Source: Bacillota bacterium
Lineage (GTDB): Bacteria > Bacillota > Clostridia > Acetivibrionales > DTU013
NCBI GenBank assembly: GCA_023412915.1
Contig: JAEZRE010000019.1
Span: forward strand, 78,089 to 142,088
Direction of reading: 5' to 3'
Length of the DNA stretch: 64,000 nucleotides
In this document: one piece after another, positions 40,901 to 49,844 of the stretch
Position numbering within the stretch: position 1 is the first letter of the stretch
Layout of the letters: each line of letters starts with the position of its first letter
The notes under the pieces: generated by a model
Told to the model about the DNA's origin: nothing
Database searches by the model: none
What the model saw: only the letters and a program-made list of their open reading frames with translations
Position numbers and translations under genes: made by a program

Positions 40901-41593
40901 ATGATTTATTCACATGAAGTTGAAAGAATGACGTGTGTGGCAAAGGGACCCAATCACGGTCCTGCGCCAATCCCCGAAGAAGGGAAATGGATACAGGCTA
41001 AGGAAATCAAGGACATATCGGGCCTTACGCACGGTGTAGGCTGGTGCGCGCCTCAGCAGGGAGCCTGCAAGCTCACGCTGAATGTCAAGGACGGCGTGAT
41101 CCAGGAAGCTTTGGTGGAAACGTTAGGCTGCTCGGGAATGACGCATTCTGCGGCAATGTCTGCTGAAATACTGCCCGGTAAGACTATTCTGGAAGCTTTG
41201 AACACCGACTTGGTTTGCGATGCTATCAATACGGCGATGAGGGAACTGTTCCTCCAGATCGCTTACGGCAGGACTCAGACCGCATTCTCCGAAGGCGGAC
41301 TTCCCATAGGGGCAGGCCTTGAAGACCTCGGCAAGGGATTGAGGAGCCAGGTAGGCACCATGTTCGGCACGCTTGCTAAAGGACCCAGATACCTCGAAAT
41401 GGCTGAAGGCTATGTCACTCACACGGCGCTGGACGCCAATAATGAGATCATTGGCTATGAATTCGTGCACCTCGGCAAAATGATGGACATGATCAAAAAG
41501 GGTATGGACGCCAATGAGGCCGTAAAGAAGGCAACGAGCAAGTATGGCCGGTTCGATGAAGCCGTCAGGGTCATCGATCCTAGAGAAGAATAA
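40901..41593 (+). CDS. Iron-sulfur scaffold-like protein paired with GGGtGRT
   Basis: A 230-residue protein from ATG 40901 with AAGGGG site (frame open to 40877). It contains GWCAPQQGACKL, ALVETLGCSGMTHSAAM and other Cys-Gly motifs resembling IscU/NifU-type scaffolds. Proteins of this group occur next to GGGtGRT proteins in anaerobes and are annotated as Fe-S assembly scaffold-like. The exact client is unknown. The next gene starts 18 bases after the stop. Confidence 0.8.
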   Translation: MIYSHEVERMTCVAKGPNHGPAPIPEEGKWIQAKEIKDISGLTHGVGWCAPQQGACKLTLNVKDGVIQEALVETLGCSGMTHSAAMSAEILPGKTILEALNTDLVCDAINTAMRELFLQIAYGRTQTAFSEGGLPIGAGLEDLGKGLRSQVGTMFGTLAKGPRYLEMAEGYVTHTALDANNEIIGYEFVHLGKMMDMIKKGMDANEAVKKATSKYGRFDEAVRVIDPREE

Positions 41594-41611
41594 TGGGGGA
41601 GGGTCAAAGAC

Positions 41612-42610
41612 ATGGCATTGTTTGAAAGCTATGAAAGAAGAATAAACCAGATCAATGCTGTATTGAACAAAAACGGCATTGCATCGATAGAAGAAGCGAA
41701 GAAAATATGTGACGACAAGGGAATAGATCCCTATACGATCGCAAAGGGAATTCAACCTATCTGCTTTGAAAACGCCGCATGGGCATATGTCGTAGGCGCT
41801 GCCCTGGCGATAAAGAGAGGCTGTAAGAAGGCTGCCGAAGCTGCGGAGATTATAGGAGAAGGTCTGCAGGCATTCTGCATCCCCGGTTCCGTTGCAGCTG
41901 ACAGAAAAGTCGGTCTGGGCCATGGTAACCTGGGCGCAATGCTGCTCCGTGAAGAAACCAAGTGTTTTGCATTCCTTGCGGGGCATGAATCCTTCGCGGC
42001 TGCTGAAGGAGCCATCGGTATTGCAAGATCCGCCAACAAGGTCAGGACCGAACCGCTCAAGGTTATACTCAACGGCCTTGGAAAGGACGCGGCGCAGATC
42101 ATTTCTAGGATCAACGGTTTTACTTATGTCCAGACCAAGTTTGATTACTATACCGGCAAGCTCGATATCGTTAAGGAGTTCAAATACTCTGAAGGTGAGA
42201 GAGCGAAGGTAAGATGCTACGGCGCGGACGATGTAAGAGAAGGCGTTGCCATAATGCATCTTGAGGGAGTGGACGTTTCCATCACCGGTAACTCCACAAA
42301 CCCGACAAGGTTCCAGCACCCTGTGGCAGGCACCTACAAGAAGGAATGCTACGAAATGGGCAAGAAGTACTTCTCGGTCGCTTCAGGCGGCGGTACGGGC
42401 AGAACGCTGCATCCGGACAACATGGCTGCAGGCCCGGCTTCCTACGGTATGACCGACACCATGGGCAGGATGCACTCCGATGCGCAGTTCGCAGGTTCCT
42501 CATCAGTACCGGCACACGTTGAAATGATGGGCTTCCTCGGAATGGGCAACAACCCGATGGTTGGCGCAACGGTTGCAGTTGCGGTTGCAGTAGAAGAGGC
42601 TATGAAATAA
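41612..42610 (+). CDS. GGGtGRT-family protein
   Basis: A 332-residue protein with the family's naming motif in FSVASGGGTGRTLHPDNMA. Other conserved stretches are IKRGCKKAAEAAEIIGEGLQ and FAFLAGHESFAAAEGAI-like sequence. Found mostly in anaerobic Clostridia and Bacteroidetes; biochemical role not established, thought to be linked to Fe-S or redox metabolism through its partner. Followed by a strong terminator. Confidence 0.9.
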   Translation: MALFESYERRINQINAVLNKNGIASIEEAKKICDDKGIDPYTIAKGIQPICFENAAWAYVVGAALAIKRGCKKAAEAAEIIGEGLQAFCIPGSVAADRKVGLGHGNLGAMLLREETKCFAFLAGHESFAAAEGAIGIARSANKVRTEPLKVILNGLGKDAAQIISRINGFTYVQTKFDYYTGKLDIVKEFKYSEGERAKVRCYGADDVREGVAIMHLEGVDVSITGNSTNPTRFQHPVAGTYKKECYEMGKKYFSVASGGGTGRTLHPDNMAAGPASYGMTDTMGRMHSDAQFAGSSSVPAHVEMMGFLGMGNNPMVGATVAVAVAVEEAMK

Positions 42611-42625
42611 GAGATTAATCAATTC

Positions 42626-42659
42626 AAAATCACAAGTGCTTCGAGCACTTGTGATTTTT
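42626..42659 (+). terminator. Intrinsic terminator after the GGGtGRT gene
   Basis: AAATCACAAGTGCT, loop TCG, AGCACTTGTGATTT and five T: a perfect 14-bp stem with tail. Confidence 0.93.
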
Positions 42660-42687
42660 GAAAAGACTTCGATATGCTCCATAAGTA

Positions 42688-42720
42688 AAGGCTGTCTTAC
42701 ATGAATCGTAAGACAGCCTT
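42688..42720. terminator. Hairpin between convergent genes
   Basis: AAGGCTGTCTTAC and GTAAGACAGCCTT form a perfect 13-bp stem with 7-base loop, placed between the GGGtGRT gene and the convergent GGDEF gene. Tails are weak, so it may serve both directions. Confidence 0.6.
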
Positions 42721-42736
42721 CAACTTTTTATGCCGT

Positions 42737-43486
42737 TCAGCCAATGGTAATTTCCTTGTTATAAACCTTTGTGCAATTCCTGCCCGACTGCTTGGCTAGG
42801 TGAAGCGCGAGATCGGACGTCCTGATAAGAGTTTTTCTATCGTCGCTCAGCGTCGGGTAGGCAGATACTCCGGTACTGCAGTAAATTGAAGAGATAACGA
42901 CGCCGTCGACCGGAGGCACGTAAGTTTTCGAAACTTCCTCCCTGAGTCCTTCCGCAACTTTTTTAGCGGCTTCGACATCGGTGCCCGGAAGTACGATTAT
43001 AATCTGATTTCCCCCATAACGGGCTATGAAATCGGTCGGCCTCAAGCACCTGAGCACAGCCAGCGTAAAAATCGCAAGGATATGGTCGCCCACTATACGC
43101 CCGTACATATTGTTTATTTCCGTGAAATGGTCGAGATCGGCCATTATGACGCTTACCGGCTTATCTTCGGCTTTTGCGGCATCGACCTCGCCGTCCAGAA
43201 ACTGGTCGAGGAACCCTCTGTCGAAATCGTCGCCGGATGTGTCCGAATTGCTTTTGTCTTTTATATCTACCGAATTAACAGTTCTTTTGTAAGAAAGGTA
43301 ATATATTGTTACTATGGAAGCGTAACTTGCCAAAAACCCCGACAGGATTGCCGTTACTATGCTCCAGACAATATGGCTTTCATTTGCCATATTGTTTGAA
43401 ATGAGGAAAACTGCGAAACCTAAGCAGACACTCGCAATAATGAGCAACGCTCTGCTCCAATAAGTGACACCGTTATTTTTGTTCAT
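42737..43486 (-). CDS. Membrane GGDEF-domain protein with degenerate active site and intact I-site
   Basis: A 249-residue protein with two membrane helices (about 11-31 and 40-63) and a GGDEF domain (about 105-245). The signature is GGNQI (158-162) instead of GGDEF, so the catalytic metal/GTP residues are changed. Five residues before it RPTD (149-152) preserves the RxxD inhibitory site that binds cyclic di-GMP. The likely role is c-di-GMP sensing rather than synthesis. A PilZ protein at 53670 would be another receptor. Confidence 0.88.
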   Translation of the reverse strand: MNKNNGVTYWSRALLIIASVCLGFAVFLISNNMANESHIVWSIVTAILSGFLASYASIVTIYYLSYKRTVNSVDIKDKSNSDTSGDDFDRGFLDQFLDGEVDAAKAEDKPVSVIMADLDHFTEINNMYGRIVGDHILAIFTLAVLRCLRPTDFIARYGGNQIIIVLPGTDVEAAKKVAEGLREEVSKTYVPPVDGVVISSIYCSTGVSAYPTLSDDRKTLIRTSDLALHLAKQSGRNCTKVYNKEITIG

Positions 43487-43666
43487 TTTGCATTACTCCA
43501 CTAATAGTACCATATATTTACATAATTTGTATAGAACCATATGGTAGTATATCACAGGAATGAGATAAATGGAAATTATTATACAAAAAATGTAAGGGAA
43601 ACTTTTCGACAAATTTCGATTAAATATTCATAGATGTCCATTATGTTGACAGGTGCCGCTGACGGG

Positions 43667-44746
43667 TTATTTCGAATGAAGTGCGGAACTTAGTCCTCCA
43701 ATATTGGAAACAATTAAGTCCAGGGAATTTCCTGCGCTTAAGAGGGGCTTGAGGATATCGGCTTCGATATCTGGCAGGTAGGTTTTAAGTGCGGTGAAGG
43801 AACCGGAAAGAATGTAATTCCCCATTGCGGCCGGGATCAGAACAGACTCGCCTGCGGCGGCGGGAATTTCGAAACGCTGCCCGTCATGTCCCCAGTGTAT
43901 GGTTCCGTTGCCTGAAGTAAATACGTAAATGGCAAATTTGCTTCCGTCTGCATGTTCTGAAACATCGCCGTTGATATCATAGATTTCCGTGCAAAAGTAC
44001 CGGTTGGCCGTAACTACCCTTTTCGTGCAACCCGCACCCAGTGCTAGCCTGATTCCCGCCCATTTCTCCCTGCGGCCCTCCGAGGCAAAATCTATCACCT
44101 TCAGCGCCTTCTCCACATGGAGCTGCCTTCCGATACGGCCGTAATCGTATACTCTGTATGTCGCATCCGAATTCTGCTGAATTTCGGCCAATATGATACC
44201 CTTCCCGATCGCATGCACCAATCCGGCGGGGATATCGATCACATCGCCCGCAAATACTTCGATAGACTTAAGGAGGCTTTCCACGTTATTTTCTGTGATG
44301 GCCTCTGCAAATTTATCGCGAGTGGTGCCGGGCACGACGTCGTAGACAAGCTTCGAGCCGGGTTTGGCGCTTACTATGTACCACATTTCATTCTTGCCAT
44401 ATTCGCCATTCTCGTATTTATTTGCGAATGCGTCATCAGGATGCACTTGAACCGAGAGATTGTTTTGGGCGTCAATGAATTTGACAAGAAGCGGGAATTT
44501 ATCTACGTCCTTCTGCGGGATCGATGTGCCGATCAGCAGCCGGCCAAGCCGTTCTATGAGCACCGAAAGCGGAACGCCTTCGTATTCCCCGTTTGCGATT
44601 ATACTGGTACCGTTTTTGTGGCAGGCTACTTCCCAGCTCTCGGCAACAATTCCTTCGTCGGGAATGGTCTTGCCAAACAGCTGCAGATTTCTCCCACCCC
44701 AGACATAGTCCTTATATAATGGTTTGAACTTCAGCGGATACAGCAT
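43667..44746 (-). CDS. manA: Mannose-6-phosphate isomerase, class I
   Basis: A 359-residue cupin enzyme converting fructose-6-phosphate and mannose-6-phosphate. Zinc ligands lie in NNLSVQVHPDD (Gln, His), KNEMWYIV (Glu) and DIPAGLVHAIGKG (His). Length fits the short bacterial type. Single gene; the intergenic stretch 44747-45037 holds the flavodoxin promoter. Confidence 0.94.
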   Translation of the reverse strand: MLYPLKFKPLYKDYVWGGRNLQLFGKTIPDEGIVAESWEVACHKNGTSIIANGEYEGVPLSVLIERLGRLLIGTSIPQKDVDKFPLLVKFIDAQNNLSVQVHPDDAFANKYENGEYGKNEMWYIVSAKPGSKLVYDVVPGTTRDKFAEAITENNVESLLKSIEVFAGDVIDIPAGLVHAIGKGIILAEIQQNSDATYRVYDYGRIGRQLHVEKALKVIDFASEGRREKWAGIRLALGAGCTKRVVTANRYFCTEIYDINGDVSEHADGSKFAIYVFTSGNGTIHWGHDGQRFEIPAAAGESVLIPAAMGNYILSGSFTALKTYLPDIEADILKPLLSAGNSLDLIVSNIGGLSSALHSK

Positions 44747-44948
44747 ATTTATTCTCCGATGCGCTTGCTTGCGTAGTTTGAAAGGATAAGCAACCCTTTG
44801 CCTGCGTAGCAGGAACTATTGATTATTATTGGTATATGATACTGGAATAGTATACTTTATTATATTTCTCAGTTCAATACGCAAATATATCAGTAGTTCG
44901 GAATGGCAAGTATTACAATAAGCTGCGGTTATTTTTAAGATATCGCCC

Positions 44949-44996
44949 TTGACATACTAACAAGTGTTAGTGTAAAATTAGGCTAACAGTTGTTAG
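44949..44996 (+). promoter_or_regulatory. Promoter with two TetR-type operators
   Basis: TTGACA (44949-44954), 18 bases, TAAAAT (44973-44978). The dyad CTAACA-N2-TGTTAG occurs twice, at 44957-44970 between the promoter boxes (extended to ACTAACA/TGTTAGT) and at 44983-44996 near the start site, 26 bp apart. The TetR gene is the second gene of the unit. Confidence 0.85.
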
Positions 44997-45037
44997 TTTA
45001 TTAAAAAGCAAACAGAATTGTTCGAGGGGTGTGCAAA

Positions 45038-45826
45038 ATGACAAAAATACTGGCCATCATCGGAAGCCCGAGGAAGGGTGAAACATACCAGGCGGTGAAT
45101 AGATTTGCCGGCGAACTGGCAAAGACGGAGGAAGTGGATGTAGAGTACGTATTGCTCGCAAGGGAAGGACTTTCGGATTGTACCGGCTGCCATAACTGCA
45201 TTTTGAAAGGCCGCGAGTATTGCAGGGAAAGCGCCGGGATAAAGGAGCTTCAGGAGAAAATGCTCTCTGCGGATGCGGTTATACTTGCGACGCCTGTCTA
45301 TAACCAGAGCGTGACTTCGCTGATGAAAAAGTTCCTTGACTACTTTACATTTCTCTGGCACAGACCTGAAATGTTCGGAGTCAAATTTTTCGGCATATCG
45401 AGCGGCGGCGGCATGTTCAAGGAAGTATTCAAGCTTCTGAGGACGAATGTGGAAAGCTGGGGCGGCACATGGATGGGCGAGCTCGGCATACCGCATTACG
45501 AGGCGCTGAAACCCGAATACAGGTCGAAATGCGATCGGGACATTCAAAAAAAGGCTGAACTCTTCCTTAGGAAGACGGGCGACAACAGTCCTCAGATACC
45601 AAGTGTAAGCAAGCTTATGATGTTCAATATATGGAAGATGACCGCAAAAGCCTGCAGGGATTCGAACCCGCAGGATTATGAATACTGGACCGGAAAGCAG
45701 CTGTGGGACAAGGCTTTTTATTACCCGGTCAGGATCAATATTTTCAAAAAGTTCGCTGTCGCCTGCATCGCAGGTATCGCGAAAGGCATGATGAAAAAAA
45801 TATACGTGGGATATGACGAGGTGTAA
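45038..45826 (+). CDS. Flavodoxin-family NAD(P)H-dependent oxidoreductase
   Basis: A 262-residue protein from ATG 45038 with GAGGGG site. FMN-binding loop GSPRKGETYQAVNRF, a CTGCHNCILKGREYC segment that could hold a redox-active or metal Cys pair, and TPVYNQSVTSLMKKFLDYF typical of the NADPH-dependent FMN reductase group. A helical C-terminal extension of about 80 residues is unusual. It is coupled to the TetR gene. Confidence 0.88.
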   Translation: MTKILAIIGSPRKGETYQAVNRFAGELAKTEEVDVEYVLLAREGLSDCTGCHNCILKGREYCRESAGIKELQEKMLSADAVILATPVYNQSVTSLMKKFLDYFTFLWHRPEMFGVKFFGISSGGGMFKEVFKLLRTNVESWGGTWMGELGIPHYEALKPEYRSKCDRDIQKKAELFLRKTGDNSPQIPSVSKLMMFNIWKMTAKACRDSNPQDYEYWTGKQLWDKAFYYPVRINIFKKFAVACIAGIAKGMMKKIYVGYDEV

Positions 45827-45830
45827 TAGT

Positions 45831-46628
45831 TTGAATACCAGGGAAAAAATATTGGAAACGGCTATGGATATGTTTGCCGAAAAAGGCTACAATGACGTTT
45901 CGGTAAGAGATATAACCAGAGCTGTCGGCATAAAGGAGAGCTCGCTTTACAACCATTTTATCAGCAAGCAGCAGATACTCGATGAGATTTTCGAGTATCT
46001 GCTGGAACGGTTCCAAAGCATGAGCATTCCGGAGGAAGAGGCTGCGCGGCTCATAGAGGAGGCCGATCCCGAGGGCTTTATGGAGATTTGCTTCATGAAC
46101 TTCAGGATGTATTTCGGAGACGCGAAGCTTATCAAGATATGGCGTATTCTTTCGATCGAAAGGTTCAGAAACAAACGGGCCAATGATTTTTTCATTAAGC
46201 ACCTTATCGATTACCCTTTGGAATACCAGGCAAAGGTGTTCGATTCGATGATAAAGAAGGGCCTTATGGCCGAGCCCGACCCAATGGTCATCGCCAGGGA
46301 ATTCTACTCCTTCATGCTGATGGTCTACCTCAGGTACTTTGAAGTCGAATGCGGGTCCGGAACGGCTGAAAAGATTGAAAAAGGCGGCGGAAAGTACGCG
46401 GGAGTCGGAGAAGCCGCAGGAGTCACAGGTGTCGCGGAAGCCGCAGAAGCCGCAGGTACCGGAGAAGCCGGAGGTATCGCGGAAGATGGAAAAGCCACAG
46501 GTACCGTAAAAGCCGTCGGACCCGCGGGTACTGCCGACCACTCGGCAGGCAATCCTGTCGACGATCCTTCAATTCAAAAAATGATCAGGGAGCATATGCA
46601 ATTTCTGATGAGAGCCCTGTCCAAATAG
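45831..46628 (+). CDS. TetR-family regulator with low-complexity insertion
   Basis: About 265 residues from TTG 45831 (MNTREKILETAMDMFAEKGY), which has a GAGGTG site six bases upstream. HTH: VSVRDITRAVGIKESSLYNHF. The ligand-binding domain is followed by about 60 residues of Gly/Ala/Glu repeats (VGEAAGVTGVAEAAEAAGTG and so on) before a last helix. It probably binds the two CTAACA dyads upstream and regulates its own operon. Inducer unknown. Confidence 0.88.
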   Translation: MNTREKILETAMDMFAEKGYNDVSVRDITRAVGIKESSLYNHFISKQQILDEIFEYLLERFQSMSIPEEEAARLIEEADPEGFMEICFMNFRMYFGDAKLIKIWRILSIERFRNKRANDFFIKHLIDYPLEYQAKVFDSMIKKGLMAEPDPMVIAREFYSFMLMVYLRYFEVECGSGTAEKIEKGGGKYAGVGEAAGVTGVAEAAEAAGTGEAGGIAEDGKATGTVKAVGPAGTADHSAGNPVDDPSIQKMIREHMQFLMRALSK

Positions 46629-46652
46629 CGGAACCTTATCTCTAAAGACTCG

Positions 46653-46690
46653 AGTCATGCAGTGACGGCTATACTGCATGACTTTTTGTT
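46653..46690 (+). terminator. Intrinsic terminator after the TetR gene
   Basis: AGTCATGCAGT, nine-base loop, ACTGCATGACT and five T: a perfect 11-bp stem. Confidence 0.9.
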
Positions 46691-46780
46691 TTACTTGGCC
46701 TGATGATCACTCAATCCGCTTTGTAGCAGAATAGCCATAACGGATAAGGGAAAGATTATGGTGGATTGAGGAGTATAACT

Positions 46781-48718
46781 ATGGTTCGCAGTAGGAAGAA
46801 AAATTCCACGCTGATCGCAATAGGCATCCTGCTTGCCGCAACCGCGGTCTATATAGGTGCGGGCAAGCTTCTGTCAAGGGATGCGGCCGATCGGTATTTA
46901 GAGGTGGAAAGCCGGAATTTTCAGAGGATCGCGCAAAGCATCGATACTTACTATAATTCTTTTGTGGAGAGGCAGAAGCCATTTTTTGAAAGCGCCAGCC
47001 GCAGGCGCCTTGAAATAACGGCCGATATAAACCCGGGTCCGGAAGGGCAGGGAGGCAAAGTGCCGGCAGGCGCAACCTCAGCCTCAACCTCAGCCGGATT
47101 AGCCGGACTTATCAGCAACAGCAAGCTGGTCATAGATTCGAGAAGTCGACCGGAAACGGCCGAGTCGCTTTCCAACATATCATTGCTCGCGGATGAATCT
47201 CACATTATCGACACCGAGCTGCTTACTGAAAAAGAAACGCTCTATCTCAGCATTCCGCAATTAATGCCCGGCAGATACTTCAGCACGAGGCTTGACCGCC
47301 TCGGTGAAGCATATGACAGGTTTTCCGTTCCAATAAAGCCTGCAAGACTGATAAACGGTTCAAATATCGCCGGGATACTCAAGTTTGACAAAACAACTTT
47401 TATGGGATCCGTTGCCAGGCTTGCCGCCGTATTCAGGAAATTCATCAAACCGGACAATGTCAGGTATGGAAAAAGCATCGGGGTGCAGCTATCGGGGAGA
47501 AGCTACAAAGGAAGGGAAATCATAGTGTCGCTGAACGAGGAGCAGGCAACGTCTCTGCTGCATGAGCTTGCTTTTACTGCTGCGGAAGACGACGCACTTC
47601 TGCAGTATACTTACGGAAATATAGCGGAGTTGACCGCCTTGTTCGACGATGCCGGACTGTTCCGGCTATATGCTTATTTGGAAGGAAAAAGGGCTCTTGA
47701 TGCGAACGATGGAGAGAACAGCTTTCAGGAAAAGCCGAATACTAAGAAGGATGAAGAGGGCTTCCGGCAGGAACTGAAGAAAAATGCCGCCCGGCTGACG
47801 ATGAAGGACGGGCTTGTTATGACCTTGACCGTGGACGATGCCGGAAACATACTTTCCCGGATGACAGAGCTCGAGCTGTTGAATACCGACGATAACAGCC
47901 TGTCCAAGCTTGTAATTGAAACAGGCTGCAGCAATGACGTTTTCGTAGATCCGAGGAACCGTTTTGCCGATATAGTGCTGACTCAGTACGGAAACACAGC
48001 CTCCGGAGGCGACAAAAGCGGGGGCGGCAGCAGTTCAACGGGCAGTACGCCATACGGTATTGCGGACAATCCGTCCAGTGGTGCGAAAGCTCTCGCAGGT
48101 GCGGCAAACACAGCAGGCACGGCAAACACCGCAGGCACGGCAAACCTCGGTGGTGCGGCAAATCCCATCGGTGCGGCGGCAAACCCCATCAGTACGGCGA
48201 ATCCCGCTGATGCCGGAAGGACTACCGAACTTCACATCCGGCCTGATTTTGGAAGACCTGCCGACGCCGGCTCAAGCGGAAGCTTAACCGCCTCTTGCCT
48301 TACAGCCTTGCAAGGCGGTTTTCCCGCGGGTGTGGATATAAAGCTGGACTTTTCAAACAAAACGGATAAGCTAACCTCGGAGAAAAACAGGAGCATGGAT
48401 TATTCCATGAAGATAATGACAGTAAGCGGGGAGGGCACAGTAAGCGGCAAATGGAATGAAGTATCTCCGGAGGGTAAGCAAAACGATACAAGGAAGCGGG
48501 CTGTAACGCTGGATTTCAATGCAGCTCTGCCCTTCCTGGGGATTGACAGCTTCTCGATGATCCTGGGGCTTACCGAGGAAGACAGCTTCGGTATCGGGCC
48601 GTTTACTTTACCCGCTGTCAACGCAGGCAATACAACCGATCTCAACATGGCGGCGGCAAAGGACATCGAGAGGATAAAAAGCGGGGTTCTGGCGTTATTA
48701 GGTAATTATCAGCATTGA
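46781..48718 (+). CDS. Large membrane-anchored protein of unknown function
   Basis: About 645 residues from ATG 46781 with a GAGGAG site. One N-terminal membrane segment (about 11-29), then an extracytoplasmic domain with a low-complexity Ala/Gly/Asn/Thr stretch near residues 410-470 (GTANTAGTANLGGAANPIG). No enzymatic motif is visible. It may be an envelope or surface protein. The next gene, another membrane protein, follows 76 bases later and may be cotranscribed. Confidence 0.65.
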   Translation: MVRSRKKNSTLIAIGILLAATAVYIGAGKLLSRDAADRYLEVESRNFQRIAQSIDTYYNSFVERQKPFFESASRRRLEITADINPGPEGQGGKVPAGATSASTSAGLAGLISNSKLVIDSRSRPETAESLSNISLLADESHIIDTELLTEKETLYLSIPQLMPGRYFSTRLDRLGEAYDRFSVPIKPARLINGSNIAGILKFDKTTFMGSVARLAAVFRKFIKPDNVRYGKSIGVQLSGRSYKGREIIVSLNEEQATSLLHELAFTAAEDDALLQYTYGNIAELTALFDDAGLFRLYAYLEGKRALDANDGENSFQEKPNTKKDEEGFRQELKKNAARLTMKDGLVMTLTVDDAGNILSRMTELELLNTDDNSLSKLVIETGCSNDVFVDPRNRFADIVLTQYGNTASGGDKSGGGSSSTGSTPYGIADNPSSGAKALAGAANTAGTANTAGTANLGGAANPIGAAANPISTANPADAGRTTELHIRPDFGRPADAGSSGSLTASCLTALQGGFPAGVDIKLDFSNKTDKLTSEKNRSMDYSMKIMTVSGEGTVSGKWNEVSPEGKQNDTRKRAVTLDFNAALPFLGIDSFSMILGLTEEDSFGIGPFTLPAVNAGNTTDLNMAAAKDIERIKSGVLALLGNYQH

Positions 48719-48794
48719 TTTTGCTTCCGGCAAGATATATTATTATTAGTATCCAATCGGGATGCGTGTAGCATCCGTCGCACGGGGAGAATGT

Positions 48795-49493
48795 ATGAAC
48801 AGACTCATGACCAGATTTGTGGATATTCTGGTGTACCCAGCCAGATTTTATGAGAGCCTTACGGACAGAAAAACCACCTTGATTGCCGGCGCCGTGGTGG
48901 TCGGAGCGATAGACTTTTTGCTGCCGGATATAAACAATAATATAAGGCTGCTTTTTACCGGGAAACCTGTGAATGCCGTACTGTTCAATATTTTTATGAC
49001 TGTTTTTGCAATACTTCTTCTGGGCTTTATCGACGTATTTTTCATGGGCGTGCCGCTCTACGACTTTTTCTCCTATCTCAAAAAGAAGGAAGCTATAATG
49101 AGCGAAGAGGACAGCGGAGAGGATTACACTTCCTTTTCACCGCGCCTTGAAAGTAAGGCTCCGGTACAGCACAACGCGACTTTGATAAAGGTAATCAAGG
49201 CTTATATAATATCGCATTTTATTATCGTTCCGGTGGAGACTGCTATTTATTATATTCTGATGCGCAATATAACGGACAACAGTCCCGCCTGGATGCAGAA
49301 CCTTTCGCTGGTTATGCTGATGCTGATTTTCGTATGGTCGGCCGCTATCGTAACAAGAGGCGTAAATGTGCTGTTCCGGTTCAATCCGGTATTCAGGAGA
49401 CTGACCTTTATCATCGTGTTTACGTGGAATTTCATACTCAGCATGGTCTTTGCGACGCAGATACTGAATTGGGTGCTCAAGCTGTTCAAGTAA
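48795..49493 (+). CDS. Multi-pass membrane protein (Yip1-like arrangement)
   Basis: A 232-residue protein from ATG 48795 (GGGGAGA site). About five membrane helices with a short charged loop in the middle (KKKEAIMSEEDSGEDY). The opening RFVDILVYPARFYESL is like Yip1/YesK-type membrane proteins in which a short amphipathic start precedes the helices. Function unknown. Confidence 0.65.
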   Translation: MNRLMTRFVDILVYPARFYESLTDRKTTLIAGAVVVGAIDFLLPDINNNIRLLFTGKPVNAVLFNIFMTVFAILLLGFIDVFFMGVPLYDFFSYLKKKEAIMSEEDSGEDYTSFSPRLESKAPVQHNATLIKVIKAYIISHFIIVPVETAIYYILMRNITDNSPAWMQNLSLVMLMLIFVWSAAIVTRGVNVLFRFNPVFRRLTFIIVFTWNFILSMVFATQILNWVLKLFK

Positions 49494-49667
49494 CTGAGGC
49501 GCCCGTACGGCTGGTATGATTCCCGGGCCATGCGTGGATCAGACTTCCGACTCGGCTTCCAAAATTATCTTCCGGGACCGGGTTGTAAAACTTCGTATTT
49601 TGCTATAATATAGTTATTGAACTGTCCGGATATACTTCTGCGGACTGCCGCAGATTCCGGTTAATAC

Positions 49668-49742
49668 GCCCCGGTGGCCTAATGGATAAGGTAGCGGATT
49701 CCGGTTCCGCTGATGCGGGTTCGATTCCTGTCCGGGGCGCCA
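49668..49742 (+). tRNA. tRNA-Arg (CCG)
   Basis: GCCCCGG pairs fully with CCGGGGC; anticodon stem GCGGA/TCCGC encloses TTCCGGT (anticodon CCG); T-arm and encoded CCA present. Confidence 0.94.
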
Positions 49743-49750
49743 ATAAAATA

Positions 49751-49790
49751 AAAACGAGATTTCGGAAGCTTTCCGGGATCTCGTTTTTTT
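49751..49790 (+). terminator. Terminator after tRNA-Arg
   Basis: AAAACGAGAT, CGGAAGC...CCG inner stem, ATCTCGTTTT with seven T. It also faces the convergent aldo/keto reductase gene. Confidence 0.85.
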
Positions 49791-49844
49791 GTGGCCATTG
49801 TTGTCTCTCGATGCCTTCAAACCATAAACCCTTTTGTCTCCCCT

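Noticed and set aside
41123..42319. 398-codon open frame on the minus strand
   Set aside because: It is antisense to the GGGtGRT pair and spans both genes; no supporting motif.
43508..43546. Inverted TACCATAT/ATATGGTA upstream of the GGDEF gene
   Set aside because: The pair is short, AT-rich and widely spaced; in such AT-rich sequence it may be chance, and no promoter logic supports it.
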